From: Alphaproteobacteria bacterium | GTDB taxonomy: Bacteria > Pseudomonadota > Alphaproteobacteria > Rhizobiales > Rhizobiaceae | Direction: 5' to 3' | Length of the DNA: 64,000 nucleotides | NCBI GenBank assembly: GCA_016861165.1 | Contig: BOKV01000017.1 | Coordinates: 1 to 64,000 of the forward strand | Made by a program: the position numbers and the translations under genes | Notes under the pieces: model-generated | Told to the model about the DNA's origin: nothing | Databases searched by the model: none | What the model saw: the letters and a program-made list of their open reading frames with translations, nothing else | Shown: piece by piece, positions 8,897 to 17,567 of the stretch | Position numbering within the stretch: the stretch's first letter is position 1 | How the letters are laid out: every line of letters starts with the position of its first letter

Positions 8897-10693
8897 TCAG
8901 AACGCGGCCGCGTCGAGCGCCATCACTGGCTCGGCGCCGCTTTCGATGCGGGCCAGATGCGCCTGCGCCTCGGGCAGGACGCGCTGCATGAAATAGCGAC
9001 CGGTGGCGAGCTTGTTCTCATGGAAGGCCGTCCTGTCGCCGGCGCCCTGCGCCAGGGCCGCCAGCGACTTCTCGGCCATCAGCGCCCACATGTAGCCGAG
9101 GGCGACGAGGCCCATCAGGTGCATGAAATCGGTCGAGGCGGCGCCGGCATTGTCCGGGTTCTTCATGCCGTTCTGCATCAGCCACATGGTCGCCGCCTCG
9201 AGCGCCTTCATGGCGTTACGCAGCGGCCTAGTGTAGGGCTGCATCGCCTCGTTGTCGCGGTGGCTCCCGGTGAAGCCGTTGACCTCCTCGATGAAGGCGC
9301 GCAGCGCCCGGCCGCCGTCCTTGGGCAGCTTGCGGCCGACGAGGTCGAGCGCCTGGATGCCGTTGGCGCCCTCGTAGATCATGGCGATGCGGGCATCGCG
9401 CACGAACTGGCTCATGCCGTGCTCCTCAATATAGCCGTGCCCGCCGAACACCTGCTGGGCGGCGACCGCGTTGTCGAAGCCCTTGTCGGTCAGCACGCCC
9501 TTGATGACCGGGGTCAACAGCCCCATCAGGTCGTCGGCCTGGCGGCGCTCCTCTTCCGAGCCGGAGCGGTGGGCGATGTCGCCGCGCAGCGCCGCCCACA
9601 GCAGAAAGGCGCGGCCGGCCTCATTGACCGAGCGGATGTTCATCAGCATGCGGCGAATGTCGGGATGGACGATGATCGGGTCGGCCTGGCGGTCCGGCGC
9701 CTTGGGCCCGGTCAGCGCCCGGCCCTGGATGCGCTCGCGCGCATAGGCGACCGCGTTCTGATAGGCGACCTCGGAGATGGCCAGCCCCTGCAGGCCGACG
9801 CCGAGACGGGCCTCGTTCATCATCACGAACATGGCGTTGAGGCCGCGGTTCTCCTCGCCGATCAGCCAGCCGGTCGCCGCGTCATAGTTGAGCACGCAGG
9901 TCGAGTTGGCGTGGATGCCCATCTTCTCCTCGATCGAGCCGCAGGTCACCCCGTTGCGCCGGCCGGGATTGCCGTCCGCGTCGGGGATGAACTTGGGCAC
10001 CAGGAACAGCGAAATGCCCTTAGTGCCGGCGGGCGCCCCCTCGATGCGGGCGAGCACCAGATGGATGATGTTCTCCGACAGGTCGTGCTCGCCGGCCGAG
10101 ATGAAGATCTTCTGGCCGGAGATGCGGTAGGCGCCGTCGCCGTCGGGCACCGCGCGCGTGCGCAGCATGCCGAGATCGGTGCCGCAATGGGGCTCGGTCA
10201 GGTTCATCGTGCCGGTCCAGCGGCCCTCGATCATCTTTGGCAGATAGGCCCGCTTCTGCGCGTCCGAACCGTGCACCTGGAGGGCGGCGATGGCGCCCTG
10301 GGTCAGGCCGGGATACATCGAAAAGGCCATGTTGGCCGAGATCAGATACTCGGCCACGGCCGTGTGCAGCGCATAGGGCAGGCCCTGGCCGCCATGGTCG
10401 GGGTCGGCCGACAGCCCCATCCAGCCGCCTTCGACATAGGCCTTGTAGGCCTCCTTGAAGCCGGCTGGCGTCGTCACCGAGCCGTCGTCATGGCGCCTGC
10501 AGCCCTCGATGTCGCCGGTGCGGTTGAGCGGATGCAGCACCTCCTCGCACAGCTTGGCCGCCTCGCCCAGAATGGCCTCGACCATGTCGGGCGAAGCTTC
10601 CTCGAAGCCCGGCAGATTATTGTAGCGCTGCAGGTTGAGCACGTCGTTGAGGATGAACAGGGTGTCATGCACGGGTGCGCTGTAGGTGGTCAT
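8897..10693 (-). CDS. Acyl-CoA dehydrogenase with C-terminal domain (DmdC/FadE-like)
   Basis: The 598-residue enzyme belongs to the large acyl-CoA dehydrogenase class that includes methylmercaptopropionyl-CoA dehydrogenase and several FadE paralogues. Visible are [17 protein letters not shown] (159-175), [31 protein letters not shown] (416-430) and the catalytic Glu441 in [10 protein letters not shown], followed by the extra C-terminal helical domain of about 150 residues. The ATG at 10693 fits the family start [15 protein letters not shown]; the open frame further upstream is unrelated in character. It is the first gene of a six-gene operon, and a MerR-type promoter lies about 120 bp upstream. 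The exact chain-length or DMSP-related substrate cannot be told. Confidence 0.92.
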   Translation of the reverse strand: MTTYSAPVHDTLFILNDVLNLQRYNNLPGFEEASPDMVEAILGEAAKLCEEVLHPLNRTGDIEGCRRHDDGSVTTPAGFKEAYKAYVEGGWMGLSADPDHGGQGLPYALHTAVAEYLISANMAFSMYPGLTQGAIAALQVHGSDAQKRAYLPKMIEGRWTGTMNLTEPHCGTDLGMLRTRAVPDGDGAYRISGQKIFISAGEHDLSENIIHLVLARIEGAPAGTKGISLFLVPKFIPDADGNPGRRNGVTCGSIEEKMGIHANSTCVLNYDAATGWLIGEENRGLNAMFVMMNEARLGVGLQGLAISEVAYQNAVAYARERIQGRALTGPKAPDRQADPIIVHPDIRRMLMNIRSVNEAGRAFLLWAALRGDIAHRSGSEEERRQADDLMGLLTPVIKGVLTDKGFDNAVAAQQVFGGHGYIEEHGMSQFVRDARIAMIYEGANGIQALDLVGRKLPKDGGRALRAFIEEVNGFTGSHRDNEAMQPYTRPLRNAMKALEAATMWLMQNGMKNPDNAGAASTDFMHLMGLVALGYMWALMAEKSLAALAQGAGDRTAFHENKLATGRYFMQRVLPEAQAHLARIESGAEPVMALDAAAF

Positions 10694-10814
10694 CGGGCTC
10701 TCCTCGAACGGCGAAACGCGGCCGACGCCGGATCGCTGCCGGCGGCGCGGCGAGCCGGCGGCCGGGGACCGGGCGACAGACGCCGCATATCCATATGGTC
10801 TCGCCGCGGCCCCA

Positions 10815-10845
10815 TAGCAAACTTTTACGTTTGCGTAAACGTCAA
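10815..10845 (-). promoter_or_regulatory. MerR-type promoter/operator for the beta-oxidation operon
   Basis: Read on the minus strand there is a -35-like TTGACG (10845-10840), a 19-bp spacer (10839-10821) and a -10-like TTGCTA (10820-10815). The spacer contains the perfect dyad TTTACG-TTTG-CGTAAA (10824-10839). An overlong 19-bp spacer occupied by a dyad is the hallmark of MerR-family control. LiuR-like MerR regulators of acyl-CoA and branched-chain degradation use TTTACGT-type sites, as I recall. No merR gene is in the window. Confidence 0.6.
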
Positions 10846-11015
10846 TTATTCGCCGGACAAAAACCTGGAGCGGCGCCGACCACCGGTTAACGCGTTGTTT
10901 ACCATGTTTAAGGAATGGTGGGCACGGCCGTGAAGGAATCGCCCGGTTGTCTGTCACACTCCGGACGGACCTGTTTCGACGGAAAACGAGCCGGACGCCG
11001 GCGACAGGGTCTAAG

Positions 11016-14000
11016 ATGAGCCGAATCAGATCGCAGCTGGACAGCCTTCTCAAGGAACCGCAGCGGGTACGCCAGCCCGACCCGGAGCCGCGACATGGCG
11101 GCGACAGCGCCGGCAGCCGGGCCCAGCCGGCCCAGGAACTGGAGCGCATCCGCACGATCATCGACCAGCTCGCCGGCAAGATCGGCGCGGTGGCGGCGGA
11201 GCGGCAGGCGGCGGCGCCGCGGCCGGCGCCCGCCTTCGCCACGGCGGCGCCTCAAGCCGCCTCGCCCGATCTCGGCTCGATGCTGTCGGGTGAAATCCGC
11301 CGGCAGGTCAACGACCAGATCGACGGGCTGCGCGAGCAAATCGGCGACCTGGTCGCCCAGGTCGGCCAGGACCGGCAGGATCGCGGCCTTCACGACGAAA
11401 TTCACCGGCTGGCCGAAGCGATGGCGCGGCTGGAGGAGGAGGTGGCGCGGGCGCCTGGCCGGCTTGATGCCGTCGCCACCGAGCTCAACCAGCTGCGCAC
11501 GGTCATCGCCGACTATGCCGGTCACCAGGCGCCGGCGCTCGACGCCGATGCGCTGGCGCGCACGCTCGAGGCCGGCCAGGAACGGCTGGCGGCCCGGCTG
11601 GAGCAATCGGTCGGCGCCCTGCTCGGACAGGTGCAGCGCGACGACAGCCAGATGCACAGCCAGTTCGGTGCCCTGTCGGAGCATGTCGGCGCCATCCGCG
11701 ACGCCATCGAGAGGCTGCCGTTCAACTTTCCCGTGGCCGCCATCGAGCGCCGGCTCGAGGAACTGGCCGCCCAGATCGACGGGCTGGCCGGCAGCAGCGA
11801 CGGCTCGCTGGCGCACGACTTTCGGGTGGTCAACGATCGGCTCGACGAAATCACCCGCGCCCTGGTGGCGATGTCCGTCCATCCGAGCGACGACGCGCTC
11901 GACCGTATCGAGGCGCGCCTGGCCACCCTCGGCAAGGCGGTCGAGGCGATGGCCGAGGAGCAGCGCGCCGCGGCCCGGCCCGATGCCGCCGGCAGCTTCA
12001 CCGACGAGATCGTTGCCGCGCTGGCGGCGATCGACCACCGGCTCGCCGAGCTCGGCCGCGAGCCGCCGGCGACCGCCGACAATCTCGACGCCATGACGGC
12101 GCGGCTGGCCTTCCTGTCGGAAAAGATCGACAACCTGCCGGGGCTGGCCGCCGCCGGCGCGCAGCTCGGTGATGAACGCCAGCTCGTTGCCAGGCTCGAC
12201 GAGATCGTCACCCGGCTCGACCAGGTCGCCGGCGCCGCCCCCGGCGGCGATGACGACAGCATCACCGCTGCGCTGCGGGAACTGGCCGAGCGTATCGACC
12301 GGTTGCCGGGCACGGCGGCCGGCGCGCCCGACACGGCCCAGATCGCGGCACTCGAACGCCAGCTCGCCAGCATCGTTGCCCAGATCGGCTCGATGTCCAA
12401 CGCCCGTTTCGACATGGCGCCGCTTGCCCAGCGCCTCGACAGCATCGAACAGCAGGTCGTCCGCAGCCGTGATCTTGCCGTCGAGATCGCCAGCGAGGCC
12501 GCCGAGCGGGCCGCCGGGCTCGTCCGGCAGCAGCCGGGGATCGATGCCGACCTGATCGAGCGGCTGCGCCAGGAAATGCGGCACCTCGACACCAGTGCCC
12601 GCGACATCGGCGTGCGCAATGCCGACGCGCTGCAGTCGGTGCACGAGGCGCTGATCGCCATCGCCGAACGGCTGGGCGAGATCGAGGAGCGGATCGACGT
12701 GCCCCGCCACCGGGCGGAGCCGGCCGAGGAAACCGTGCCGGCCCGGCACGGTTCGCCGCGCGCCGAGCCGGCGCAGGCGCAAGCCGCCCCGGACCGGGCG
12801 CTCGCGGCTGCGGCCGACGAAACCGAGGACGGCGCGCTGGCAACCGTGGCCGAGGCGCCCTCGCTGCTGGGCCCGGCCGGCGACGAGGCGCCGCCGGTCG
12901 ACGACGTGCCGCTCGAACCGGGATCGGGCGCGCCCGACTTCATCGAGCTGGTGCGCCAGGCCAGCGCCAAGCGCAAGTCGGGCGACAAGGCGTCCGCGGC
13001 GCACGGCACCAGCGACCTCATCGCGGCGGCGCGGCGCGCCGCGCAGGCCGCCGCCGAGGACGCGGCCGCCACCGAACGCCAGCGGCCGAGGGACAAGCCG
13101 ACGGCCGACGGCAAGCCGTCGGGCGGCCTCAAGGGGCTGCTCGCCCGCTATCGCAAGCTGGTGCTGATGGCGTCGGCGGCGATCGTCATCGCCATGGCGG
13201 CGGTGCCGCTCGCCTCCCGGTTCATGGCTGGCCCCGCTCCGGTCGCCCAGGCGCCGGCGAGCCAGCCCGCCGCGGTCGAGAGCGCGGCCGCGCCGAATGC
13301 CGCCCGGGACCGCCCGGCGGCCGTGGAAACCGACGCGCCTGCGCCAGTTCAATCGGCAGCGCCGGCGATCGCCGGTTTGGAGCCCGCCTCGCCAGCGCCC
13401 GTCGCGCCGACGCCCGCCGAGGATGAAGCCACCGCCGTAACCCGCTCCGCCGACCCGCTGCTCGCGCCGGCGCCGCTCGGCCAGACACCGCAGGCGCCAA
13501 CGCCGCAGGCGCCGACACCGGGCGAAACCATCACAGCTGTGCCCATGCCGCCGGCTGAGATCGGCAATGTCGCGCTCCGCCAGGCGGCCGCCGGCGGCGA
13601 TGGCGAGGCGCTGTTCGAGGTGGCGCGTCGCTACACGGAAGGCGATGGCGTCGACCGCGATCTCGCCAAGGCGGCAGAATGGTACGAACATTCGGCCAGG
13701 TCCGGCCTGCCCCTCGCCCAGTATCGGCTGGCCAATTTCTTCGAGAAGGGCCACGGCGTCGGCGTCGACCTGAAGAAGGCGGTGATGTGGTATCAGCGCG
13801 CCGCCGAACAGGGCAATGCGCTCGCCATGCACAATCTCGCCGTGCTCTACACCTCGGGCGTCGTCGGCGAGGGGCCCGAGCTGAAGGCGGCCGTGCACTG
13901 GTTCGGCAAGGCGGCGGAGCTGGGCGTCAAGGACAGCCAGGTCAATCTCGGCATTCTCTATGCGCGCGGCATGGGGGTCGGCGAAGACCTGGTCGAGGCC

Positions 14001-14426
14001 TACAAATGGTTCGCGGTGGCGGCGCGCGCCGGCGACCAGGACGCCGCGGCCAAGCGCGACACGCTCGCCGGCGCGATGCGGCCGGATCAGCTCACCAGGG
14101 CGCGCGGACTGGCCGAACTGTGGCAGCCGACGGCAATCGACCCCGCCGCCAACGGCGCCGAGATCAGGCCGGAATGGACGAAGGCGGCCAGCCAGTCGGC
14201 CGAAGCCGCGCCGCCGGCTGTCGAGGCTCCCGCGGCCGACCACCAGCTCGTGCGCCGGGCCCAGCAATTGCTCGCCGAGCGCGGATTCGATCCCGGTCCG
14301 GCCGACGGTGTGATGGGACGCAGGACGCGCGACGCGATCATGGACTTCCAGCGCAATGCTGGCCTGCCGGTCGATGGCGAGATCACCGCCGACCTCATCC
14401 GCGCGCTCGAAAGCGGGGCCGCCTGA
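11016..14426 (+). CDS. podJ: PodJ-like polar localisation protein (coiled coil, TM, Sel1 repeats, peptidoglycan-binding)
   Basis: The protein of about 1136 residues starts [12 protein letters not shown] at ATG 11016; a TTG 69 bases upstream is less likely. Residues about 30-640 are a long, charged, repeatedly heptad-like cytoplasmic region. Residues about 705-735 hold one membrane segment ([19 protein letters not shown]). A Pro/Ala-rich periplasmic linker follows, then four Sel1-like repeats (about 848-1005, e.g. [20 protein letters not shown]) and a C-terminal peptidoglycan-binding domain (about 1073-1133, [20 protein letters not shown]). This is the architecture of PodJ, the pole-organising factor of Caulobacter and rhizobia that recruits partners to the new pole. 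It is monocistronic, divergent from the beta-oxidation operon, and followed at once by a strong hairpin. Confidence 0.85.
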   Translation: MSRIRSQLDSLLKEPQRVRQPDPEPRHGGDSAGSRAQPAQELERIRTIIDQLAGKIGAVAAERQAAAPRPAPAFATAAPQAASPDLGSMLSGEIRRQVNDQIDGLREQIGDLVAQVGQDRQDRGLHDEIHRLAEAMARLEEEVARAPGRLDAVATELNQLRTVIADYAGHQAPALDADALARTLEAGQERLAARLEQSVGALLGQVQRDDSQMHSQFGALSEHVGAIRDAIERLPFNFPVAAIERRLEELAAQIDGLAGSSDGSLAHDFRVVNDRLDEITRALVAMSVHPSDDALDRIEARLATLGKAVEAMAEEQRAAARPDAAGSFTDEIVAALAAIDHRLAELGREPPATADNLDAMTARLAFLSEKIDNLPGLAAAGAQLGDERQLVARLDEIVTRLDQVAGAAPGGDDDSITAALRELAERIDRLPGTAAGAPDTAQIAALERQLASIVAQIGSMSNARFDMAPLAQRLDSIEQQVVRSRDLAVEIASEAAERAAGLVRQQPGIDADLIERLRQEMRHLDTSARDIGVRNADALQSVHEALIAIAERLGEIEERIDVPRHRAEPAEETVPARHGSPRAEPAQAQAAPDRALAAAADETEDGALATVAEAPSLLGPAGDEAPPVDDVPLEPGSGAPDFIELVRQASAKRKSGDKASAAHGTSDLIAAARRAAQAAAEDAAATERQRPRDKPTADGKPSGGLKGLLARYRKLVLMASAAIVIAMAAVPLASRFMAGPAPVAQAPASQPAAVESAAAPNAARDRPAAVETDAPAPVQSAAPAIAGLEPASPAPVAPTPAEDEATAVTRSADPLLAPAPLGQTPQAPTPQAPTPGETITAVPMPPAEIGNVALRQAAAGGDGEALFEVARRYTEGDGVDRDLAKAAEWYEHSARSGLPLAQYRLANFFEKGHGVGVDLKKAVMWYQRAAEQGNALAMHNLAVLYTSGVVGEGPELKAAVHWFGKAAELGVKDSQVNLGILYARGMGVGEDLVEAYKWFAVAARAGDQDAAAKRDTLAGAMRPDQLTRARGLAELWQPTAIDPAANGAEIRPEWTKAASQSAEAAPPAVEAPAADHQLVRRAQQLLAERGFDPGPADGVMGRRTRDAIMDFQRNAGLPVDGEITADLIRALESGAA

Positions 14427-14460
14427 GCGGGTCGGCTGCCGGCGCCGGCAGCCTTCCCGC
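14427..14460 (+). terminator. Hairpin immediately after the podJ-like stop codon
   Basis: The palindrome GGCTGCCGGC/GCCGGCAGCC (14434-14453) is flanked by a second pair of arms, GCGGG (14427-14431) and CCCGC (14456-14460), across 2-nt internal loops. It begins at the base after the stop codon. It probably ends or stabilises the podJ message. There is no T tract. Confidence 0.5.
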
Positions 14461-14512
14461 ATGGCGCCCGTCGTCACCCTGCGACCGATTTACCCTTTGA
14501 TTTGAAACATAA

Positions 14513-14541
14513 TTGACAAGCCGCGGTACGGGGCGCATTAA
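14513..14541 (+). promoter_or_regulatory. Possible sigma70-type promoter for the TauE/SafE gene
   Basis: TTGACA (14513-14518) is a perfect -35 box; 17 bp later stands CATTAA (14536-14541), a weak -10. The pair sits about 70 bp before the GTG start of the exporter gene, in the least GC-rich part of this gap. Confidence 0.35.
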
Positions 14542-14607
14542 CCGGGCGGGGCAGCATTACCAACCGCCAATCGGATCCATCGAAAGATGTGAGGGCCGGG
14601 GAAGCCG

Positions 14608-15543
14608 GTGAGCATCTATCTCCCAATCGCCGAACTGTCGGTCAACGTGTTCGTGTTGTTCGGCATGGGAGTTGCGGTCGGCTTCCTGTCGGGGATGTTC
14701 GGCGTCGGCGGCGGCTTCCTGATGACGCCGCTGCTGATCTTCTACAACATCCCGCCCGCCGTGGCGGTGGCGACGGGGACGAACCAGATCGTCGCCTCGT
14801 CGGTTTCCGGCGCGCTTGCCCATTTCCGCCGCGGCGCCATCGACATCAAGCTCGGCAACGTGCTGCTGGTCGGCGGCCTGGCCGGCTCCGGCCTCGGCGT
14901 CTGGCTCTATTCGCTGCTGCGCCGGCTCGGTCAGCTCGATCTGATCATCGCCTTCATGTATGTCGTCTTCCTCGGCGCGGTCGGCTCGCTGATGGTGATC
15001 GAGAGCCTGCGCGCGCGCCAGCGGGTCAAGGCGGGCGGACGCGTCGACGTGCGCCGGCCGGGGCAGCACAACTGGATCCACGGGCTGCCGTTCAAGCTGC
15101 GCTTCCGCCGCTCGAAACTCTATCTGAGCGCCATTCCCGTCGTCGGCATGGGCGCCTTCATCGGCGTGCTGGTGTCGATCATGGGCGTCGGCGGCGGCTT
15201 CATCATGGTGCCGGCACTGATCTACCTGCTGCACGTGCCGACCAACGTGGTCATCGGCACCTCGCTCTACCAGATCATCTTCGTCACCGCCTTCACCACG
15301 GTGCTGCACGCCGGGACCAACCAGACGGTCGACATCATCCTGGCGCTGATCCTGATGGTAGGCGGCGTCATCGGTGCCCAATTCGGCGCCGCCGCCGGCC
15401 AGCGGCTGCGCGGCGACCAGCTTCGCGCCCTGCTCGGCCTGCTGGTCCTGTCGGTCTGCCTGCGGCTCGCCTTCGACCTCGTCGTCACGCCGCCCGAGCT
15501 CTACTCGATCTCGACCTACAGCCTGGTCGGAGGCGGCACGTGA
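14608..15543 (+). CDS. TauE/SafE-family membrane exporter (sulfite exporter-like permease)
   Basis: The 311-residue polytopic membrane protein has the internal duplication of the family: GMFGVGGGFLMTPLLIFY and GTNQI in the first half, IMGVGGGFIMVPALIYLL and GTSLYQI in the second. About eight hydrophobic segments can be traced. TauE/SafE proteins export sulfite, sulfoacetate or other organic sulfur anions, but the substrate is unknown here. The start is GTG behind a GGGGAAGCCGG-type site. Its stop overlaps the GTG of the next gene (GTGA), so the pair is coupled. Confidence 0.88.
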   Translation: MSIYLPIAELSVNVFVLFGMGVAVGFLSGMFGVGGGFLMTPLLIFYNIPPAVAVATGTNQIVASSVSGALAHFRRGAIDIKLGNVLLVGGLAGSGLGVWLYSLLRRLGQLDLIIAFMYVVFLGAVGSLMVIESLRARQRVKAGGRVDVRRPGQHNWIHGLPFKLRFRRSKLYLSAIPVVGMGAFIGVLVSIMGVGGGFIMVPALIYLLHVPTNVVIGTSLYQIIFVTAFTTVLHAGTNQTVDIILALILMVGGVIGAQFGAAAGQRLRGDQLRALLGLLVLSVCLRLAFDLVVTPPELYSISTYSLVGGGT

Positions 15544-16370
15544 ACGGCCGGCCGGCGCAGCGCGGGTTCCTCGCCTGCCTCCTCCTGGCCGCGGCCATAG
15601 TCGCGGCCGGCCCGCGCCCGGCGCCGGCGCAGGCGACACCGCCGCCCGAAAGCCCGGTCGAGGGCATCCAGATGGGCATTTCGGTCGACACCATTCCCGT
15701 CGGCTCCGATTTCGCCGGCACCAGGATCGCCGTCTTCGGAACGATCGAGAACCCGGACAGAATCGGCCAGATGCTCAACGAATACAGCATCGTGGTCACC
15801 GTGACCGGTCCGCTGGAAGATATCGTCGTGCGCCGCAAGGAGCGTGTCTTCGGCGTCTGGATGAACCGGGCGTCGCGCGTCTACCGGGCGGTGCCCGCCT
15901 TCTACGCCGTCGCATCGAGCCGGTCGCTGGCTTCCGTAGCGCCGGAAGAAACCCTCAAGGCGGAGCGCATCGGCGTCGACTACCTGTCGTTCAACCTCTA
16001 TTCGGCCGGCGCCCAGACCTTCATCCTGCCGGCGCCGGAATTCGCCACCTCGCTGCGCCGCATCCGGCGCGAAAGGGATCTGTTCGCCGAGCATCCCGAC
16101 GGTGTCGTCTTCCTCGGTTCGAGCCTGTTCCGCGCCACCGTGCCGATCCCCTCGAACACGCCGATCGGCGCCTACACAGTCTCGGGCCACCTGTTCCGCG
16201 ACGGCCAGATGCTGGCAAGCCGCAGCGGCAGCTTCCGCGTCGAGCGCGCCGGCTTCGAGCACTACATGTTCTCGCTCGCCCACGTCTATTCCTACTGGTA
16301 CGGGCTGCTGGCGGTGGCCGCCGCACTGGCCACCGGCTGGCTGGCCAGCATCGTCTTCGCCCGCAACTGA
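15540..16370 (+). CDS. TIGR02186/Alph_Pro_TM family protein
   Basis: The 276-residue protein has an N-terminal signal sequence (LACLLLAAAIVAAG, then cleavage after PAPAQA), a periplasmic beta-rich domain (VDTIPVGSDFAGTRIAVFGT, YSIVVTVTGP) and a single C-terminal membrane anchor (YWYGLLAVAAALATGWLAS). This is the alphaproteobacterial TIGR02186 family, which is regularly found next to TauE/SafE exporters. Its function is not known; the coupling suggests an accessory subunit of the exporter. The GTG at 15540 overlaps the exporter stop. The longer open frame upstream to 14589 is out of frame with the exporter and is rejected. Confidence 0.85.
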   Translation: MNGRPAQRGFLACLLLAAAIVAAGPRPAPAQATPPPESPVEGIQMGISVDTIPVGSDFAGTRIAVFGTIENPDRIGQMLNEYSIVVTVTGPLEDIVVRRKERVFGVWMNRASRVYRAVPAFYAVASSRSLASVAPEETLKAERIGVDYLSFNLYSAGAQTFILPAPEFATSLRRIRRERDLFAEHPDGVVFLGSSLFRATVPIPSNTPIGAYTVSGHLFRDGQMLASRSGSFRVERAGFEHYMFSLAHVYSYWYGLLAVAAALATGWLASIVFARN

Positions 16371-16384
16371 AGGCAGGCGCGACG

Positions 16385-16846
16385 ATGGCGGGGGAGGAAC
16401 GCGAAGAGATGCCGGCAGCACCGCGACAGGCGGCCTGGGCACTGGCGCTGGCCGGCCTCCTGCCCCTCGTCCTCATCGCCGTGGCGATGGCGCTGACCGG
16501 CCAAACCAGCGGCTGGTTCGGGCTGCTGACCGACGCCTTCAGGACATGGTCGGCCGTGACGCTGGCCTTCCTCGGCGGCATCCGCTGGGGCGCGGCGCTG
16601 CAGCGCGAGCCGCTCGCGGCCGCCTTTGCCGTCGCCGTCATTCCGGCCGTGGCCGGCTGGCTGGCGCTGTTCGCGCCCGGCGCGGTCGGCGTCGGCATCC
16701 TGCTCGTCGGCCATTGCGCGCAGGGCGCCTGGGACAGCCTGTCGGCAAGCCGGCAGGCGCTGGCGCGCTGGTTCGGCGAGATGCGGACGGTGGCTACGCT
16801 CGCCGCCGCCGCCGCCCATGTCGTCGCCCTGGTGACGCTGCTGTGA
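16385..16846 (+). CDS. DUF3429 family integral membrane protein
   Basis: The 153-residue protein has about four to five hydrophobic segments, with LALAGLLPLVLIAVAMAL near the start and the DUF3429-type motif TLAFLGGIRWGAAL in the middle. Its function is unknown. It starts 15 bp after the TIGR02186 gene at an ATG and may belong to the same transcript. It ends 4 bp before the convergent pdeM stop. Confidence 0.75.
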   Translation: MAGEEREEMPAAPRQAAWALALAGLLPLVLIAVAMALTGQTSGWFGLLTDAFRTWSAVTLAFLGGIRWGAALQREPLAAAFAVAVIPAVAGWLALFAPGAVGVGILLVGHCAQGAWDSLSASRQALARWFGEMRTVATLAAAAAHVVALVTLL

Positions 16847-16850
16847 AGCT

Positions 16851-17567
16851 TCAGACCAGATGAGTGCCGGCGATCGTGTAGACGCGACCGCGGCCGAGCA
16901 CGTGGGCGCGCAGCCGCGCCTCCTCGAACAACCCGTCAAAGGCCGGCTCGCGCAGGCCAAGGCCGCCGGCATAGGCGCCGAAGGAGGGCATCACCAGGCG
17001 CCGCCCGTCGGTGGCAAAGCAGCGGCGCCTGACCGAGCGGCCCCGGCGCAGGACGCGGGCGACCGGGTGCAGGTGGCCGGCGATCTCCGGGCCGGGCCAT
17101 CCCGGCCGTGGCGCGTGGCGCAGCGTGACCGCACCGATCACCAGTTCCTCGCAGCTTACGCCGCCGAGCCCGGCCGGCGGCGCCGGATCATGGTTGCCGG
17201 CGACCCAGACCCAGTCTCGGCCGGTCATCATGGCGGCGAGTTCGGCGCGGTAGCGCTCGGGCATGCGGCCGCTCGAATGCTCCTCGTGGAAGCTGTCGCC
17301 GAGCGAGACGACGCGCGCCGGCCGCCAGTGGCCGAGCCGGTCGGCGAGCAGGCGCAGCGTGGCGCCGGTGTCGTAGGGCGGCACGAGCTGGCCGCGGGCG
17401 GCGAGACTCGCCCCCTTCTCCAGGTGCAGGTCGGAGACGACCAGCAGGTCCTCGGCCGGCCAGTAGAGGCAACCGGTCCAATCGCACACCAGGTCGGCCC
17501 CGGCGAACCCGAAATTCGCCGTCGGCAGCCGGTCTTCGAGCGGCAGGCGGCGGGAGGCTGTCGTCAA
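16851..17567 (-). CDS. pdeM: Ligase-associated DNA damage response endonuclease PdeM
   Basis: This 238-residue calcineurin-like metallophosphoesterase shows all the metal-binding motifs: VVSDLHLEKG, SLGDSFHEEH, VAGNHDP, LRHAPRP and IAGHLHP. PdeM is the nuclease of the four-gene ligase-associated repair cluster. Its start overlaps the helicase stop by 4 bases (ATGA), showing translational coupling with the helicase that defines this family. Confidence 0.93.
   Translation of the reverse strand: MTTASRRLPLEDRLPTANFGFAGADLVCDWTGCLYWPAEDLLVVSDLHLEKGASLAARGQLVPPYDTGATLRLLADRLGHWRPARVVSLGDSFHEEHSSGRMPERYRAELAAMMTGRDWVWVAGNHDPAPPAGLGGVSCEELVIGAVTLRHAPRPGWPGPEIAGHLHPVARVLRRGRSVRRRCFATDGRRLVMPSFGAYAGGLGLREPAFDGLFEEARLRAHVLGRGRVYTIAGTHLV

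Noticed and set aside
10908-14477. Minus-strand open frame of 1189 codons opposite the podJ-like gene
   Set aside because: It has low-complexity Arg/Gly-rich sequence with no domain; the plus strand has coiled coil, membrane segment, Sel1 repeats and peptidoglycan-binding domain in the right order.
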